Of a stretch of 64,000 nucleotides of DNA, positions 32,494-43,867 are shown piece after piece. The notes beneath the pieces are model-generated. The model saw only the letters and a list, made by a program, of their open reading frames with translations. It ran no database searches and was not told where the DNA came from. The translations under genes and the position numbers were made by a program. Origin of the DNA: Caenorhabditis remanei (Eukaryota > Nematoda > Chromadorea > Rhabditida > Rhabditidae); contig NC_071329.1 of NCBI RefSeq assembly GCF_010183535.1, forward strand, positions 1,798,001 to 1,862,000, written 5' to 3'. The stretch's first letter is position 1. Each line of letters opens with the position of its first letter.

Positions 32494-35400
32494 TTAATAG
32501 GGAACCCAGGTGGGCAGCGGGGAGACGTCGATAGCGTCGATGGAGTCGATGGAGTAGGAGTCGAGTGGTGGATAGAGCCATTGCCACTCGCGAGCACGGT
32601 TTGACTCGAGTTCCAGGTAGAGACCGTCGTTGCGCAGGAACCTGGAATTGAAAGGAAATATAGTAGTAGGGGGTTGAGAGTTGAGGGACTGGGCCGACAC
32701 GGGACGGGGCGTAACCCATTTCAAAACGAATGTTATGAGCTGAAAAATATACCAAAATGTAGATCTCGACGAGTTCTATATCCATGATCTACTACGGGCC
32801 GGAAAAATGTACCGCGGGCCAGACTTTTTTGTCCATCTTGACACTTTTTACCTCCCCGAGGCTCATTATTGACAAGCTATCCAACCCGCAACAGGTCAAG
32901 ATACCTTGAAAACCATAAACCTTCAGGAATTGGGCTTGGGACTCTTAGTAGCCGAGCCATTTCGAAACTGAGGCACCTCTTAACATCATAGTTCAGAAGT
33001 CAAGACGTTTTCGAACGTACAAAAGATGGGATGCGCGATTTCATGCAAGATTTTGCGTGGTTTCGTTACGTCTCGGTTTTAGAAAATCCCGTTTCTGAAC
33101 CGTCTTCAAATTTTGGGTTTTTGAGGTTTTGGGGTTTTTGGACGTTCAAAAAGTTTAAAAAAAACTTTATTTTTGGCGGAATAAAAAAAGAAAGCGGAAT
33201 GAACATTTTTTGGGCGGAAAGCGGAAGGCGGAAGGCGGAATTGAAAAAATATCGGCGGAAGCGAAAATTTTTTGGCGGAAAGCGGAAGGCGGAAAGCGGA
33301 ATGGAAAAAATGCCCAAAGGCGGAAGGCGGAACACAATGTCGCTTTCAAAAATACGATTTTGGCCTTATTTTGTAGTAAAAACACTAAAATGGTTAAATT
33401 TGTGTTAAATTTTGTTTTTTCGGTAAACACTGATAGCTTTGCTGCAAAAAACCTCAAAAATATCAGAAAATTGGAATAGGTGATCAAATTTTTCAAGCTG
33501 AGTAAAAAATCTTTAAACAGCGGAAGGCAGAAGGCGGAAAGCGGAAATAGGAAAATTTTTGGCCGAAAGCGGAAGGCGGAAGGCGGAAGGCGGAATTCCG
33601 CTCAACTCTGTTCCAGAAACTTAATTTTCCGAAAAACTGCAAATTCGCGCGAACAAAAATTACCGGAAGCTTAAAAGATAGTTGAAATCCAAAAATATAA
33701 GAATTTCAGCCAAGTTTCTCACAAATATCTGTAATTTCTCTATTTCTCATAATCTAGTCTGTCTATCCGTTAGTTCCTAAAACAACTCTACCTGAAATTC
33801 TCCCAAATTCATTTTCAAAGTCTCCCAGCTTTTCGTCAAAAACACCAACTTCTTCTCTTTTTACCCCACCTTAATAAGCTTCCAGGAAACTTCCAAAAAT
33901 AGCTTCTCTCCTCACCTATGTGTGTACCTTTACATCCGGTTTTCCAACTTTTTACCAAAAAAAAGAGAAGCGGGTGGGACCAATATACACCTCTCAAAAA
34001 CTCAAAAATCTCTGCGTCAAGAAAACATGTTTTTGCTTCCTCCTTACCATGTTTGGTTTTTTCTGCTCGGTGCACTTCGGCCGAAGACGTCAAACGATTC
34101 GGAGAATCCGAAGAGCCCGTACGCATCACACCAGAAGTGAGAGTCTCCTGAAATTAAGTGGTAATTATTAATTAGTGGTGGCCTAGAAATTTTTGGGTGG
34201 CCGAAGTTTGTTTTTTCTATCAAAGGTGTCCTTAAAGGTGTCCTTAAGGCCTTGAGTCATTGTTTTACCAATTTTCAGTCTGTCTGTGTGTCCGTGTGTT
34301 TGGATGGTTATGGTCCTGGGGCCTAGAAATCTGGGGTGGCCTAAATTTTTTCTTCAAAAAGTTTCAGGGTGTGCCTCAATCCTCTTTGTATGCTTAAAGT
34401 GGATTCAATTTGCAGTCTGTCTGTGCATCTGTGTATCCGGATGTCTTAGCTCACCTGGGTAAATATGTAAAAGTTGAGACTCTGGGGCGTTTTGTAACCA
34501 TGGACGTGTGATTTTCCTATTTTTCGAAAAATGTTCCGTTCGGAAACGTCTCGGTCGGTTTTAAACCGTCTCAAGTTTCAAAACGCTCCACCCTTTTCTT
34601 AAGCCACGCCCTTTTAAGAAACTCATGTGAACACACGAATGATGTCACTTGAAAAAGTAAAAAAGAAGCTCCGCCCACTTTTCACGGCCACGTCATTTTC
34701 TATTTTGGAGCAATGTACTTGAAGCGCATTCCAATTTTATGAATGTAAACATTTTTGGGGCACGGCCCCTGGAAGTGGGCGGAGTCTGAACTTTTTGGGA
34801 AGTAGCGTTTTCAGTTTTTAAAAATTTTAGCCTGAAAATCGGTGGAGTCCGATAAAAATTATTTTTCTTCAAATTTGAGCTCTTAGTATATGAAAACCGT
34901 CACTAGAAATTCAAAAGTGGGCGTGGCCTAGAAAGTGGGCGGAGTCTGTTCTAGTCTAGATTGCACTCTTATAATGCTGAGTAACGAGGGTTTTAGACTC
35001 CAGGACGTTTTGAAACCAAAAAATTTTCAGTTATGAAACGTCCCGGTTTCAAAACGTACCAGTTCCCAAACTGTTGGTTTCAAACTGTCCCAAAGCCTTT
35101 TTTTTTCATTTTTCATTTTTTTTATAAAAAAGAAGAACCAAAGATTCCAGATGACGTGACGACAAGAATCTCCGCGCGACGAACTTCAAACTTTAATTTT
35201 GGAATTTTTTGTTCAAGTGGGCTCTAGATTTTCTTATTTTTCTTATTTTTCTCCTTCTACGTCTTCTTCTCCCACGACGACGACTACATTTCGGTGAGAA
35301 ATTACTTCCGTTCAGTAGTGTCTCCCTTACCACTGAAATTTCTTCTTAATGGTCCATTGAGCATTTTATTTTTTTTCTTTTCGGTGGGGGGAGAAGAGAA

Positions 35401-38400
35401 GATCAAATGTAAATATGTTATTCTGCGCGCCTCTCGTTTTGCAACTTTTTTTTCCTTTCATGACGTGAGAACACCTTTGAAATGGTTAGTTTTTGCATTT
35501 TTGAGCAGGGTGGGTCGCAAAAGTTGAAAAGTCAAAATATGAGGTCATTTTTTTGAGAGGGGTTGGTTTTTGGACTAACTAGGGAAGGATCCCGAGTCGA
35601 GATGGAGTTACATGTCAAGATATATATCACTAGAATCGAAATTTTGCGCTGATTTCAAATCTGTATTCCAATTTTGCTAAACGATCTGGTGAAAAAAAGT
35701 TATTTGCGATTTTGTGGCTTCCCAGTGCAAAAATTACCATTTTCAAGACACCCAAAATTAACGTTTTGCTCATTTTTTTCAATTTTTTTTGTGTTGTACG
35801 TGCAGTTCCAATCATGTAAATTGTATTGTTCGTGTTGGAACTTCAGAAAATTTTCAGACAAATTTTTTGTAGATGGGTCATTTTTGAAAATTTAAGAAAC
35901 GTCACAAAAATTTTTCTGAAAATAAATTCTGAAATCAAACTATGCCAAAACCATCTTTACATCCGTGGTCATACGTACAAAACAAAAAAAATTGAAAAAA
36001 ATGAGCAAAACGTTAATTTTGGGTGTCTTGAAAATGGTAATTTTTGCACTGGGAAGCCACAAAATCGCAAATAACTTTTTTTCACCAGATCGTTTAGCAA
36101 AATTGGAATACAGATTTGAAATCAGCGCAAAATTTCGATTCTAGTGATATATATCTTGACATGTAACTCCATCTTGACTTGGGATCCTTCCCTAGTAAGT
36201 TTTGATGTTAGAAAAGAGGGTATTGCATTTTCTGTTGATAATGAGCTACGTTGTCCCTGTACTAGGAATTGCTCGTACAAAAAGTGGTCAACTACAAAAA
36301 TGAAGATTTAGACTAGCTCTATGACATGAATTAAAATTTTGGCACAGTAAGACTACACATGGTATAGCGACGGGTCTGTCATTTTCCAATTTTCATTACA
36401 AAACTGAAATCATCATTGTTACCTGAGTTTCCAAGTTCAAAATCTAGAATTTCTCAATTTTCAGCTTACAAACCTTATTACTGTATCCAGACTTTCTCTA
36501 GCTACCGTAATTACATGAAATACCGTAAAAACTGTATTAGAGCGACACCTTTAATAGAACGACACCCATCTATACTCAGGATTCATGAATATGATTATCC
36601 CAGTGTATTTTCTTGGTTCTGATTAGAAGCATCGTGAATAGTAACCTCTAGATCAACGAATAGAACTTTCACAAAAGTTTTTTTCCGTTTAACTTTAATG
36701 AGCTTCTGAAACCACAAAATTTTTCTGAGAGGCGGTTGAAAAATAGAGCGACATGTCGCTCTAATACAGTTTTTACGGTAGTTATAGTTTGGCAAAGCTT
36801 TAAAATTTCGTGAAAAGCTTGAATTGGTGTACAGTTGGTAGTGCTCCAGATTAAAACCGTCCAAATCAAAACCTATTAGAAAATGGCTAGTAAGCGTCAT
36901 ATTGTAAAAAAAAAAACGGCTCTATTCCCGTTTAGATGTCCTTTTAAAACTGGAACGTCCCAAAAAACACTTAAACGTCCCATAAAATGTTTAGACGTTC
37001 CATAAAACTCCAAAATATAGTTGTGAATGTTTGAACGTCCCAAAAAATATTTAGACGTCCCTTGAACACTTTCAAATTTTGGGATTTCAAGGGACATCTA
37101 TATATTTTTGGGACGTTTAAATGTTTTTTGGGACGTTTAAAGGTTTCATTGGACGTCTAAAAATTTTTGAGCATGTTTGAAACCTCAAAGGACGTTTAAG
37201 TGTTTTAAGGGACGCCTAAGTGTTTTTTGGGACGTTCAAGTTCTCAAAGGACCTCTAAACTGGAATAGAGCCACAAAAACTATATTAATAGTTTTTCCCC
37301 GTCTCTCATCAGTTTTTAGTGCCCCAAAACCAGATTCACGCAAGATCTTCTTTTTCAACCATGATTCACGATCCACCCTCACCTCTACCTATCTCCATCA
37401 TAAATTCCAGACAAATTTATTATTTCTCCATAACCTATTCGTTAATATATTCGAGTACCTTGTTATTTTTTCCAGTTATCTGTCAGGTAACCTAAAAAAA
37501 CACTTATTCCAAAAATACTAAAAATTTATGCTATCCTATGTATGTACATACATAACCCCTCCTAGTCATACTTGTTTTCTCAAATTTTTCGAGTTTTAAG
37601 TTGCTTTTTTGAGGTCAAAGCTTAAACAAGGTAGAGATCAGAAGGAAATTTTTCTCACGGTTCCCGTAGCTTCCTTGTCTACAGACTAATAAAATATGTA
37701 TGCATGTGAGAAAAAAGAAATGAGATGTTAGAAAATTTGAAATCGTAAAAGTTTAAAATGTTCTTGTTTCTGAATGTCTAGGACGTTTTAAAACTATGAC
37801 GCTTGGAAACCAGATCATCTCTAAAGCAGGATATTTTGAAACTAGTTCTGAAACGTCCTGGATTCAAATTTTTTGGTTTCTGGTTATCTGGAACATTTCT
37901 TCTCTTTAAAACCGGGACATTTCGAAACCAAGAACTACCGTGTGTAAAACGACTAATGATTTATGCATGGTTTCCATTGGAAACTTTCAAATCGTACCGG
38001 TTATGAAACTTTTTGGTTTTAAATTGTCGAGCTAGGACATCCTAAAACCAGGACGTTTGAAAACCGAGAGATTTTGTAGGTTGTGGTTTTGAATCTCGGT
38101 TCTAAAACGTCTCGGTTTCAAATCGTCTTGGTTCTAAACTGTTCCAATTTTCAATCTCCTAGTTTCGTGTCACCTGACATCTATGTATCTCAAGCATTTT
38201 TTATGTATGTATTCTGACACAAGACAACTTTATTTTTCAAAAATCACAAGATTTCCTCTGCAAGTTTATGTGTGTGTGTGTGTGTGACATTTGCACCGGA
38301 TTCAGAGTGGCCTAGGTTTCCGGTATTATGCAACCACCCACACCTCCCTTAGAAGAAATAACAAAACAATTTCCTTTCGCAGGTTGGTTTTCATGAAATT

Positions 38401-41267
38401 TGGGCTTTTTCAAAAAGATTCAATTCTTTATAGTTTTTTTGTTGCATTTTTATCAAAATGTTTATGAATCATCCAATTTTCAAAGCTATTGACCATTGTG
38501 TCGCGCCTAAGCACCTTCAAGAAGCCCTAAGATTTGCCTTAAAGAAAAATTTCGCCGGCCTGGTCAGTCCCGATTCAAAAAATATACCGCTCTTTTTCAA
38601 AACTTAAAATGTTTCACTTTTCTTTGAAGATATTGGTGTAAGAATTTTTCCGGGCGGTCGTGTAGTCCTCTCGGACAATATTCTTGCTGAATTCCTCGTT
38701 TCCTCACGTATTTTGACGAAGAACAAGTGAGGAAACGAGAAATTTAGCAAAAATCTTGTCCGTGAGGACTACACGGCAGCGTGGAAAAACTCTTCCAAAA
38801 AAAGCTCATTTTGGGTCAAGAGAACGGTCAATTATAAAAGCTTCTTGGAATTTTCAGAAGTGTCGGAATCTGCAATATGCAATTTTTTCAATGTTTTCTC
38901 AATAAAAACGATTTTTTTCAATCAAAGACGCAAAATAGAGAAAGAGTAGAGTCCCCTGCCCTGCTCGTTAACACATCCCTCCTCCCGGATGCTCTTTTTC
39001 CTTCCCCTTTCAACATCATTTGTTCTCCGTTTTTCTTTCTAATTAACTTCTTTTCCCTCCCCCCGTTTTCTTCTTTTTTCACACAGCTTTTAATCCTTCT
39101 TTTTCTATTTCCTATTAGTTTGTGTGCTACTCGGGTTTACAACACATATACATACATACACCTCCTCATTTTTTTCCATTATTTTTTATTTTCTTTTTGA
39201 GCATATATGTGTATCACAAGTACGTTCTACCTAAGAGTATATAATGATGTGTCGGTACTGGTATACTGTAAGATATCATAAGTCCGGTAAGAATACTGTA
39301 AGCCTATTGGCATACTGTACTCTTAGTAGCATACAGTAAGCCTTGACAATTGACATACTGTATGCCTGGAAGGGATACAGTAAGCCCTGTCTACGGGCAT
39401 ACTGTATCCCTGCTAAGCATACCGTATGCCTAGCCTGATAGCGCATACTGTACCCCTGGTAACATACAGTAAGCCTTGCCTACTGTACGCCTGCAATTGA
39501 TACCATGAGCTTAGCCTGTTGGTACACCGTAAGCCTGGTAAGGATACAGTAAGCCTCACCAGTGAAGCATAATGTATGTCTACTAAGACACCCCATGTCT
39601 ACCCTGGTGGTATACTGTACGCCTGCTAAGCATACTGTAAGTCTGACCCGCTAAGGATACCGTAAGCCTGGTAACATACAGTAGTCCACATCAGCTGGCA
39701 TACTGTATGCCCCCTGAGGATATCTCAAGTCTAATCTGCTAAGCATACCGTAAGTCTGGTAAAGATACAGTAAGTAAGCCTCACCAGTTAGCCATACCGT
39801 AACCTTAGTGAGCTTACCGTAACCCTTACCTTGCATGCTGTATCTTTGGTAACGTACAGTAAGCCTTGCCTACTGTATGCCTTCTAATAAATCTAGCCTA
39901 TTCTTACACCGTAAAGTCTGAAGTCTACTGTACCCTACTGTCTCCCCGTAAAAGTCCCCGCCCCCAATTCACCTCTATCAATATCGTAAAATTCGAACGA
40001 CACCTCATCCATCGGTCCCATATATGTATCCTTGAAGTCTGTCTTGATGGATTGACATCGGATACGAACGTTCGCTTCCGCATGGTTGTGGATAGTAATC
40101 TGCAAAAAAATGGGTGATGAAAAGTCTGGATGTCCCCTTGGCTCCGCCCATTTTTTATCGTTATTTTGGAAAGAAAAGGGACTGTGGTCGAATACATGAT
40201 GTCACTTATCAAGTTAAAAAAATTGAAGTCTCTAGGCTCCGCCCACTTGTTCACATGTTCCGCTTGTCCATATGTAGAAAAGTCAAACAAAAGCTTGACG
40301 TCTCTGAGAATAAATTCTAGTGTTAAAAGTGGGCGGAGCCTGATTTGGCCGAAAACTCAAAAATTGCAGATGTACATAACCATAGGCTTAAGCTTACGAA
40401 TTTAGCCTTTTTCAACTTTTTCATCTTAAAGGGGCGGGGCTTAACATAAGCTAACAGTTTTCAAATGTCCCCGGTTTCCAGTCGTCCCTCAGTATCTCCA
40501 TTGGCTCTCTGCCAGCTTTTTCTGCTTTTATGTTCCCAGAAACGCACTTTTCCTATTTTTTGGTTGAAATTTTCCAATTATCTTCTTCTCTTCATCTTTT
40601 CTTTTTCCCCACTAACAACTGTGTCCCCCCGTTTTCCCCTCACACGTTGAAAAAAGCATTTCCAACCAGCACTCCATCCCCTGCCTTCCCCTTGAGCTAA
40701 TTGGTTCTTAGGCGCCTCCCCACTAACTTAACCACAGGGATGACTATTTTCTATTCCTGACATCATCATCACCGTCAACACCTTCTGGAGGCGACGTGAC
40801 GGCTCTTCTGAATCAGAAGACTCCTATTAGGAGCCGTAAATTGGTGGTTTTTGGCTTTTGTGTAGTTTGCTTGTTAGTTGGAAGACTGGAAAATGGCTAG
40901 GGTCTAGGGTCTAGGGTCTAGGGTCTAGGGTCTAGGGTCTAGGGTCTAGGGTCTAGGGTCTAGGGTCTAGGGTCTAGGGTCTAGGGTCTAGGGCGGGGGT
41001 TTATTTTTCGTCGAAAAATCCACTATTTTGCTCCTCCTTCTGCACACAGCATACACCCACTACATTTAAATCAAATTCATGTTTCCCCGTCCCCCATTCT
41101 TGACGTCTTCTAAATAAGAAGACGTCGAAGGGCCCACGCCTTCAGAAGAAGAAGAAGAACAAAAAAGAAGTGCATCAAACCTCATTCATCCGCCGATACT
41201 TCCGCGAATCGACGATGATGATGGAGAGGAGGAGAAGGAGGAGCGAGTAGATCAGAAGACGTCGCAT
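32494..41267 (-). CDS. Secreted protein resembling plant self-incompatibility S1 / S-protein homologues, 4 exons, 153 aa
   Basis: Exons in gene order: 41267-41181, 40099-39973, 34147-34048, 32641-32494. Phases 0, 1 and 2 all match and give 462 bases. Residues 1-21 form a hydrophobic signal peptide. The mature chain carries, in the order known from plant SPH proteins (PF05938): an ITIHNHAEANVRIRCQS strand (30-46), a GPMDEVSFEFYDI strand (58-70), FWCDAYGLFGFSESFDVFG (76-94) and WFLRNDGLYLELESNRAREW (105-124), then an acidic tail ending TWVPY. C44 and C78 sit where the first two SPH cysteines are expected; the other two usual cysteines are absent. Plant members are small secreted beta-sandwich ligands, including the poppy pollen self-incompatibility determinant. 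Function in a nematode is unknown. Introns are 1.1, 5.8 and 1.4 kb and hold transposons and satellites. The exon-2 donor (GTGAATTGG) is the weakest junction. The gene model is firm; the family call is from remembered motifs. Confidence 0.78.
32690..32830. repeat. Partial GGGCCGG-family element
   Basis: Contains GGGCGTAACCCATTTCAAAAC, ATATACCAAAATGTAGATC, GACGAGTTCTATATC and CTACTACGGGCCGG: one arm of the foldback family found whole at 21,730-22,060. It lies in the last intron of the S1-like gene. Confidence 0.55.
33170..33610 (+). repeat. GGCGGAAAGCGGAA minisatellite block
   Basis: Runs of GGCGGAAAGCGGAAGGCGG occur at 33,175-33,335 and 33,520-33,605, separated by text containing TTGGCCTTATTTTGTAGTAA. 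A shorter relative with the same internal phrase lies at 50,800-50,985. Several open frames of 60-125 codons cross it; they are translations of the repeat. Confidence 0.6.
35579..36195. mobile_element. Foldback MITE with TAA target-site duplication (Harbinger-like), 617 bp
   Basis: Terminal inverted repeats of about 222 bp (35,579-35,800 and about 35,973-36,195) start CTAGGGAAGGATCCC and differ at only a few positions. TAA flanks both ends (35,576-35,578 and 36,196-36,198). The TWA-type duplication points to PIF/Harbinger mobilisation; there is no transposase inside. It lies in intron 2 of the S1-like gene. High arm identity suggests a young insertion. Confidence 0.78.
36252..36310 (-). repeat. 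TGTAGTTGACCAC-family copy
   Basis: An inverted copy, GTACAAAAAGTGGTCAACTAC followed by AAAAATGAAGA, lies just outside the foldback MITE. Confidence 0.5.
36523..36778. mobile_element. Tc/mariner-like MITE, copy 2 (TA target site)
   Basis: A 256 bp element with ends CCGTAAAAACTGTATTAGAG and its complement is flanked by TA at 36,521-36,522 and 36,779-36,780. It is the same family as 3,772-4,021 but inverted relative to it. Shared interior phrases include CACAAAATTTTTCTGAGA-like and AGTAACCTCTAGATCAACGA text. It lies in intron 2 of the S1-like gene. Confidence 0.7.
36930..37270. repeat. GGGACGTTTAAGTGTTTTTT inverted array
   Basis: The left half repeats ACGTCCCAAAAAACACTTAA-like units (36,955-37,075). 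The right half repeats the complement, TTTTGGGACGTTTAA (37,080-37,260). Together they form an imperfect palindrome of about 340 bp. Open frames through it translate the repeat. Confidence 0.6.
38660..38774. repeat. Imperfect hairpin with 48-bp arms
   Basis: Arms 38,660-38,707 (GTGTAGTCCTCTCGGAC ... CTCGTTTCCTCAC) and 38,727-38,774 (GTGAGGAAACGAG ... GTCCGTGAGGACTACAC) flank a 19-base loop. A half copy lies at 41,960-42,000 (GTGTAGCCCTCTCGGACAAG). Confidence 0.65.
39240..39915. repeat. Degenerate CATACTGTAAGCCT array
   Basis: More than twenty copies of CATACTGTA/TACAGTA with the linker AGCCTGGTAA or AGCCTAGCC are spaced about 25-35 bp apart in both orientations. They lie in intron 2 of the S1-like gene. 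A related block lies at 41,740-42,250. Confidence 0.7.
40897..40993 (+). repeat. Perfect (CTAGGGT)n tandem repeat, about 13.9 units
   Basis: Ninety-seven bases consist of exact CTAGGGT heptamers ending at GGGCGGGGG. It lies in intron 1 of the S1-like gene. The G-runs on the plus strand could form quadruplexes. The unit resembles, but is not, a telomere repeat. Confidence 0.95.
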
Positions 41268-41269
41268 TT

Positions 41270-41271
41270 CT
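41270..41271 (-). other. Orphan splice acceptor before the S1-like start
   Basis: On the minus strand CGAAATTTCCAG ends at 41,270, two bases before the ATG at 41,267-41,265. The very short leader fits SL trans-splicing. Confidence 0.6.
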
Positions 41272-43867
41272 GGAAATTTCGAGATTCTTTTTTGTCTTTT
41301 TTGTTAGATCAGGTGACACGCAGAGATTCTTTCAAAAAGATAACGGGGTCCCTTGGGATGAGATGAGAAGATGCTAGGTTTTCCATTTAAATTCATTTTT
41401 AGATTCTGATTCTAAGCGGGGTACTAGGAATAGAAAACATAAAGGGGAAGAAAAACAGTTAGAATAAGAATCTGAGCGGGTTCTCAGTTATCTAGTCAGC
41501 TTGGTTTGCCTGGAATTACTATTTTGTCACGGTGTCTTAGTAGGAGCTATCTTATAAATAGTCCTGAACCACCTTAGAATATACCAGCCATTTCAATTTG
41601 TTCAAAGATCCCTACGTTTTTTGCTTGGCACAGTTCCTACAACTGCGCTCCACCGAAATCCCCCAGTAAAATATATCTTTTTCTCCAAGTCTCTCAATTT
41701 CGTACAAAATTTTCTTCAGTTTCGGTAGAGCGCGGTTGTAAGAATACTGGCGTGCTAATAAGACACCGTAAGACTAATGGCTTACTGTAATCCTAGTGCC
41801 TAGTAGCATACCGTAAGCCTAGCCTGTTAGCATACGGTAAGTTTGGTGAAATGTTGTTAAAGGAAGACTGAAATCAGTCTTATTACAGATTCCGATATTT
41901 CAGACAATTTCAAGAAACTTTTATAATTGATGCATATGTTAAGAACAGGTTTTCCGCGCGTGTAGCCCTCTCGGACAAGATTTTCGCTCAATTCCTCCTT
42001 TAAGGCTGAAGACATACTGTACGACTAGCCTATTAAAATACCGTAAGCTTAGTTAGGTTCCTTGCGTCCTGACCTACTGTAGGTGTGGTCGGACACCGTA
42101 ATCCTGGTGAGAATATTGAAAATTCTAACTTGCCAAACTATTGTAAACTTGATAAGTATACAGTAGGTCTGATGGGACACCGTAAGCCTCTTAGAACACG
42201 GTTAGCTTGGTTGGCTACTCTACGCCTTCCAGCATACCGTAAGCTTATCCTGGTATCTTACCGATATTTCTAACTCGAGAGAGTTCAATTTGAATCAGTT
42301 CTTACTTGACATAGTTCTAAACTAGAAAAACGTTTACCTTACTAATAGGATTTGAATAAAAATGAATCAATCCTAGGTCTTTATTTTTGTAGTTTTACAA
42401 CTTTTTGTATAATACAACAAGGTCGTTTTCCACTAAAAACATTTTTTGCTATTACGATACGTTCCTATTGTCAAATTCTATAAAACCACCAACTAGAGCT
42501 TCAAAACCTAGGACACGTCATTTTCTTACTTGTCACCACCTCCTGCGAGCTATGTTCTTCGATGTCAAAAATCTTAGTTATCTTTTTTACTCATCGAAAT
42601 TTAAAACCCGCTTACTCAGAAATACTATCAAAAGATGTATCTGTCTAATATTAATCCTTTCATGAAAAAAAATATAATTGAAATTCATCATTTTTCGCTT
42701 TGAAACCAGCGAACCAATGTGACAGAGCGTGAGGTTTGCTGGTGGCTTAGCTTCTGATTTCTTTGGTTTTCTAGGCCACTAGGGGACTAGCTTCTTAAAT
42801 TTTCTAGGCCATCATGACCTAAAATTCCCAATATGAGTGTCCTAGGCCATCCCAGTTATTGTTGTTCAAATCCTATTATTATTATATTTTCTACTCCCTC
42901 CCATTATTTCTTTTTGGTTCTGGGTGCGGTTTCTATTCATATAATTCTTCTTCTTCCTCCCCCTATTCATTTAGTTGGAGGACATCTCAAATCTCTTTTT
43001 TTTTCCTCTTTTAACTAGTAAACTGACCCTCTAGGGAGACCATCCCATCAGAACACACATAAAAATATGTTTTGTCAGATATGGATATATTTGGAATTCA
43101 ATTTTTTTTTGCTTCAAAATGTTTTTTTTGGGGAAAGTGTAACTCATTTTAAGCTGGGTTTGTGGGGGGAGGGATGAGTTCCTGGTCGCCGAAAAATTTA
43201 TAAATTCGTGGCCTAGAAATCCAAGTGTTGTGGAACTAGGCCATGTCCCATCCTTCCACATAGTCATTAAACAAAAACGGTGGCCTAGGAATCCGACTCC
43301 ATGTCTGTCTGCCTGTCTGCATGTCTGTCCGAATGTCTGTTCATGTCTGTCTGTCTGTCTGTTTGGCCGGATGTCCGTATGTCGAAATATGCCTTCTTAA
43401 GTACGGATGTTACCCTGGATGATTGGTAATGTCTGTCCGGATGTCCAAAAGATGCTTAAAAACAAGAAATCTCAGGATAAGAAAAAAAACGTAAAATTCT
43501 GAGCCTTCAAAAAAAAGTGTAAACGGACTCCCTCCCTTCCCTCAGTCGATTATGATTTGAATCTTTTGTTTATTTCTTTTCCTCCAAACTTTTCTTTTCG
43601 TTTACTCATCCCCTTCTCCCCTTTTTCTTGTGGCTCTGCTTGGCATTTCCCCTTTTTTCTAAATAGAAGAAGTGAGAGGAGACTCGTCGTCTTTTTCAAA
43701 TTCAATAAACATCATATACACAAACGAGCCTTCTTCCAGAGATCCTGGAGGGAAGGAGGCTGGGTGCAGGATGAGAATTGGAATTGAAACAAAAAAAGAA
43801 GTGGGAAAACTTCAAAAATGTGTTGGGTTACAACTAATTTTTTTGGGAAAATTCTAGAGATAAACCG

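Noticed and set aside
33031..33496. Overlapping open frames rich in Arg/Lys/Gly or Phe/Pro
   Set aside because: They are translations of the GGCGGAAAGCGGAA minisatellite on its two strands.
38877..39200. Plus-strand frame of 107 codons, hydrophobic C-terminal half
   Set aside because: The hydrophobicity comes from a T/C-rich tract; it has no acceptor or start context and lies in an intron of the S1-like gene.
40897..40993. Internal telomere relic
   Set aside because: The unit is CTAGGGT, not the nematode TTAGGC, and no subtelomeric sequence surrounds it.
27925..41267. Operon joining the S1-like and SXP/RAL-2-like genes
   Set aside because: The gap between the upstream poly(A) signal and the downstream acceptor is about 1.4 kb, far more than the usual 100-400 bp, and a TGTAGTTGACCAC pair lies between them.
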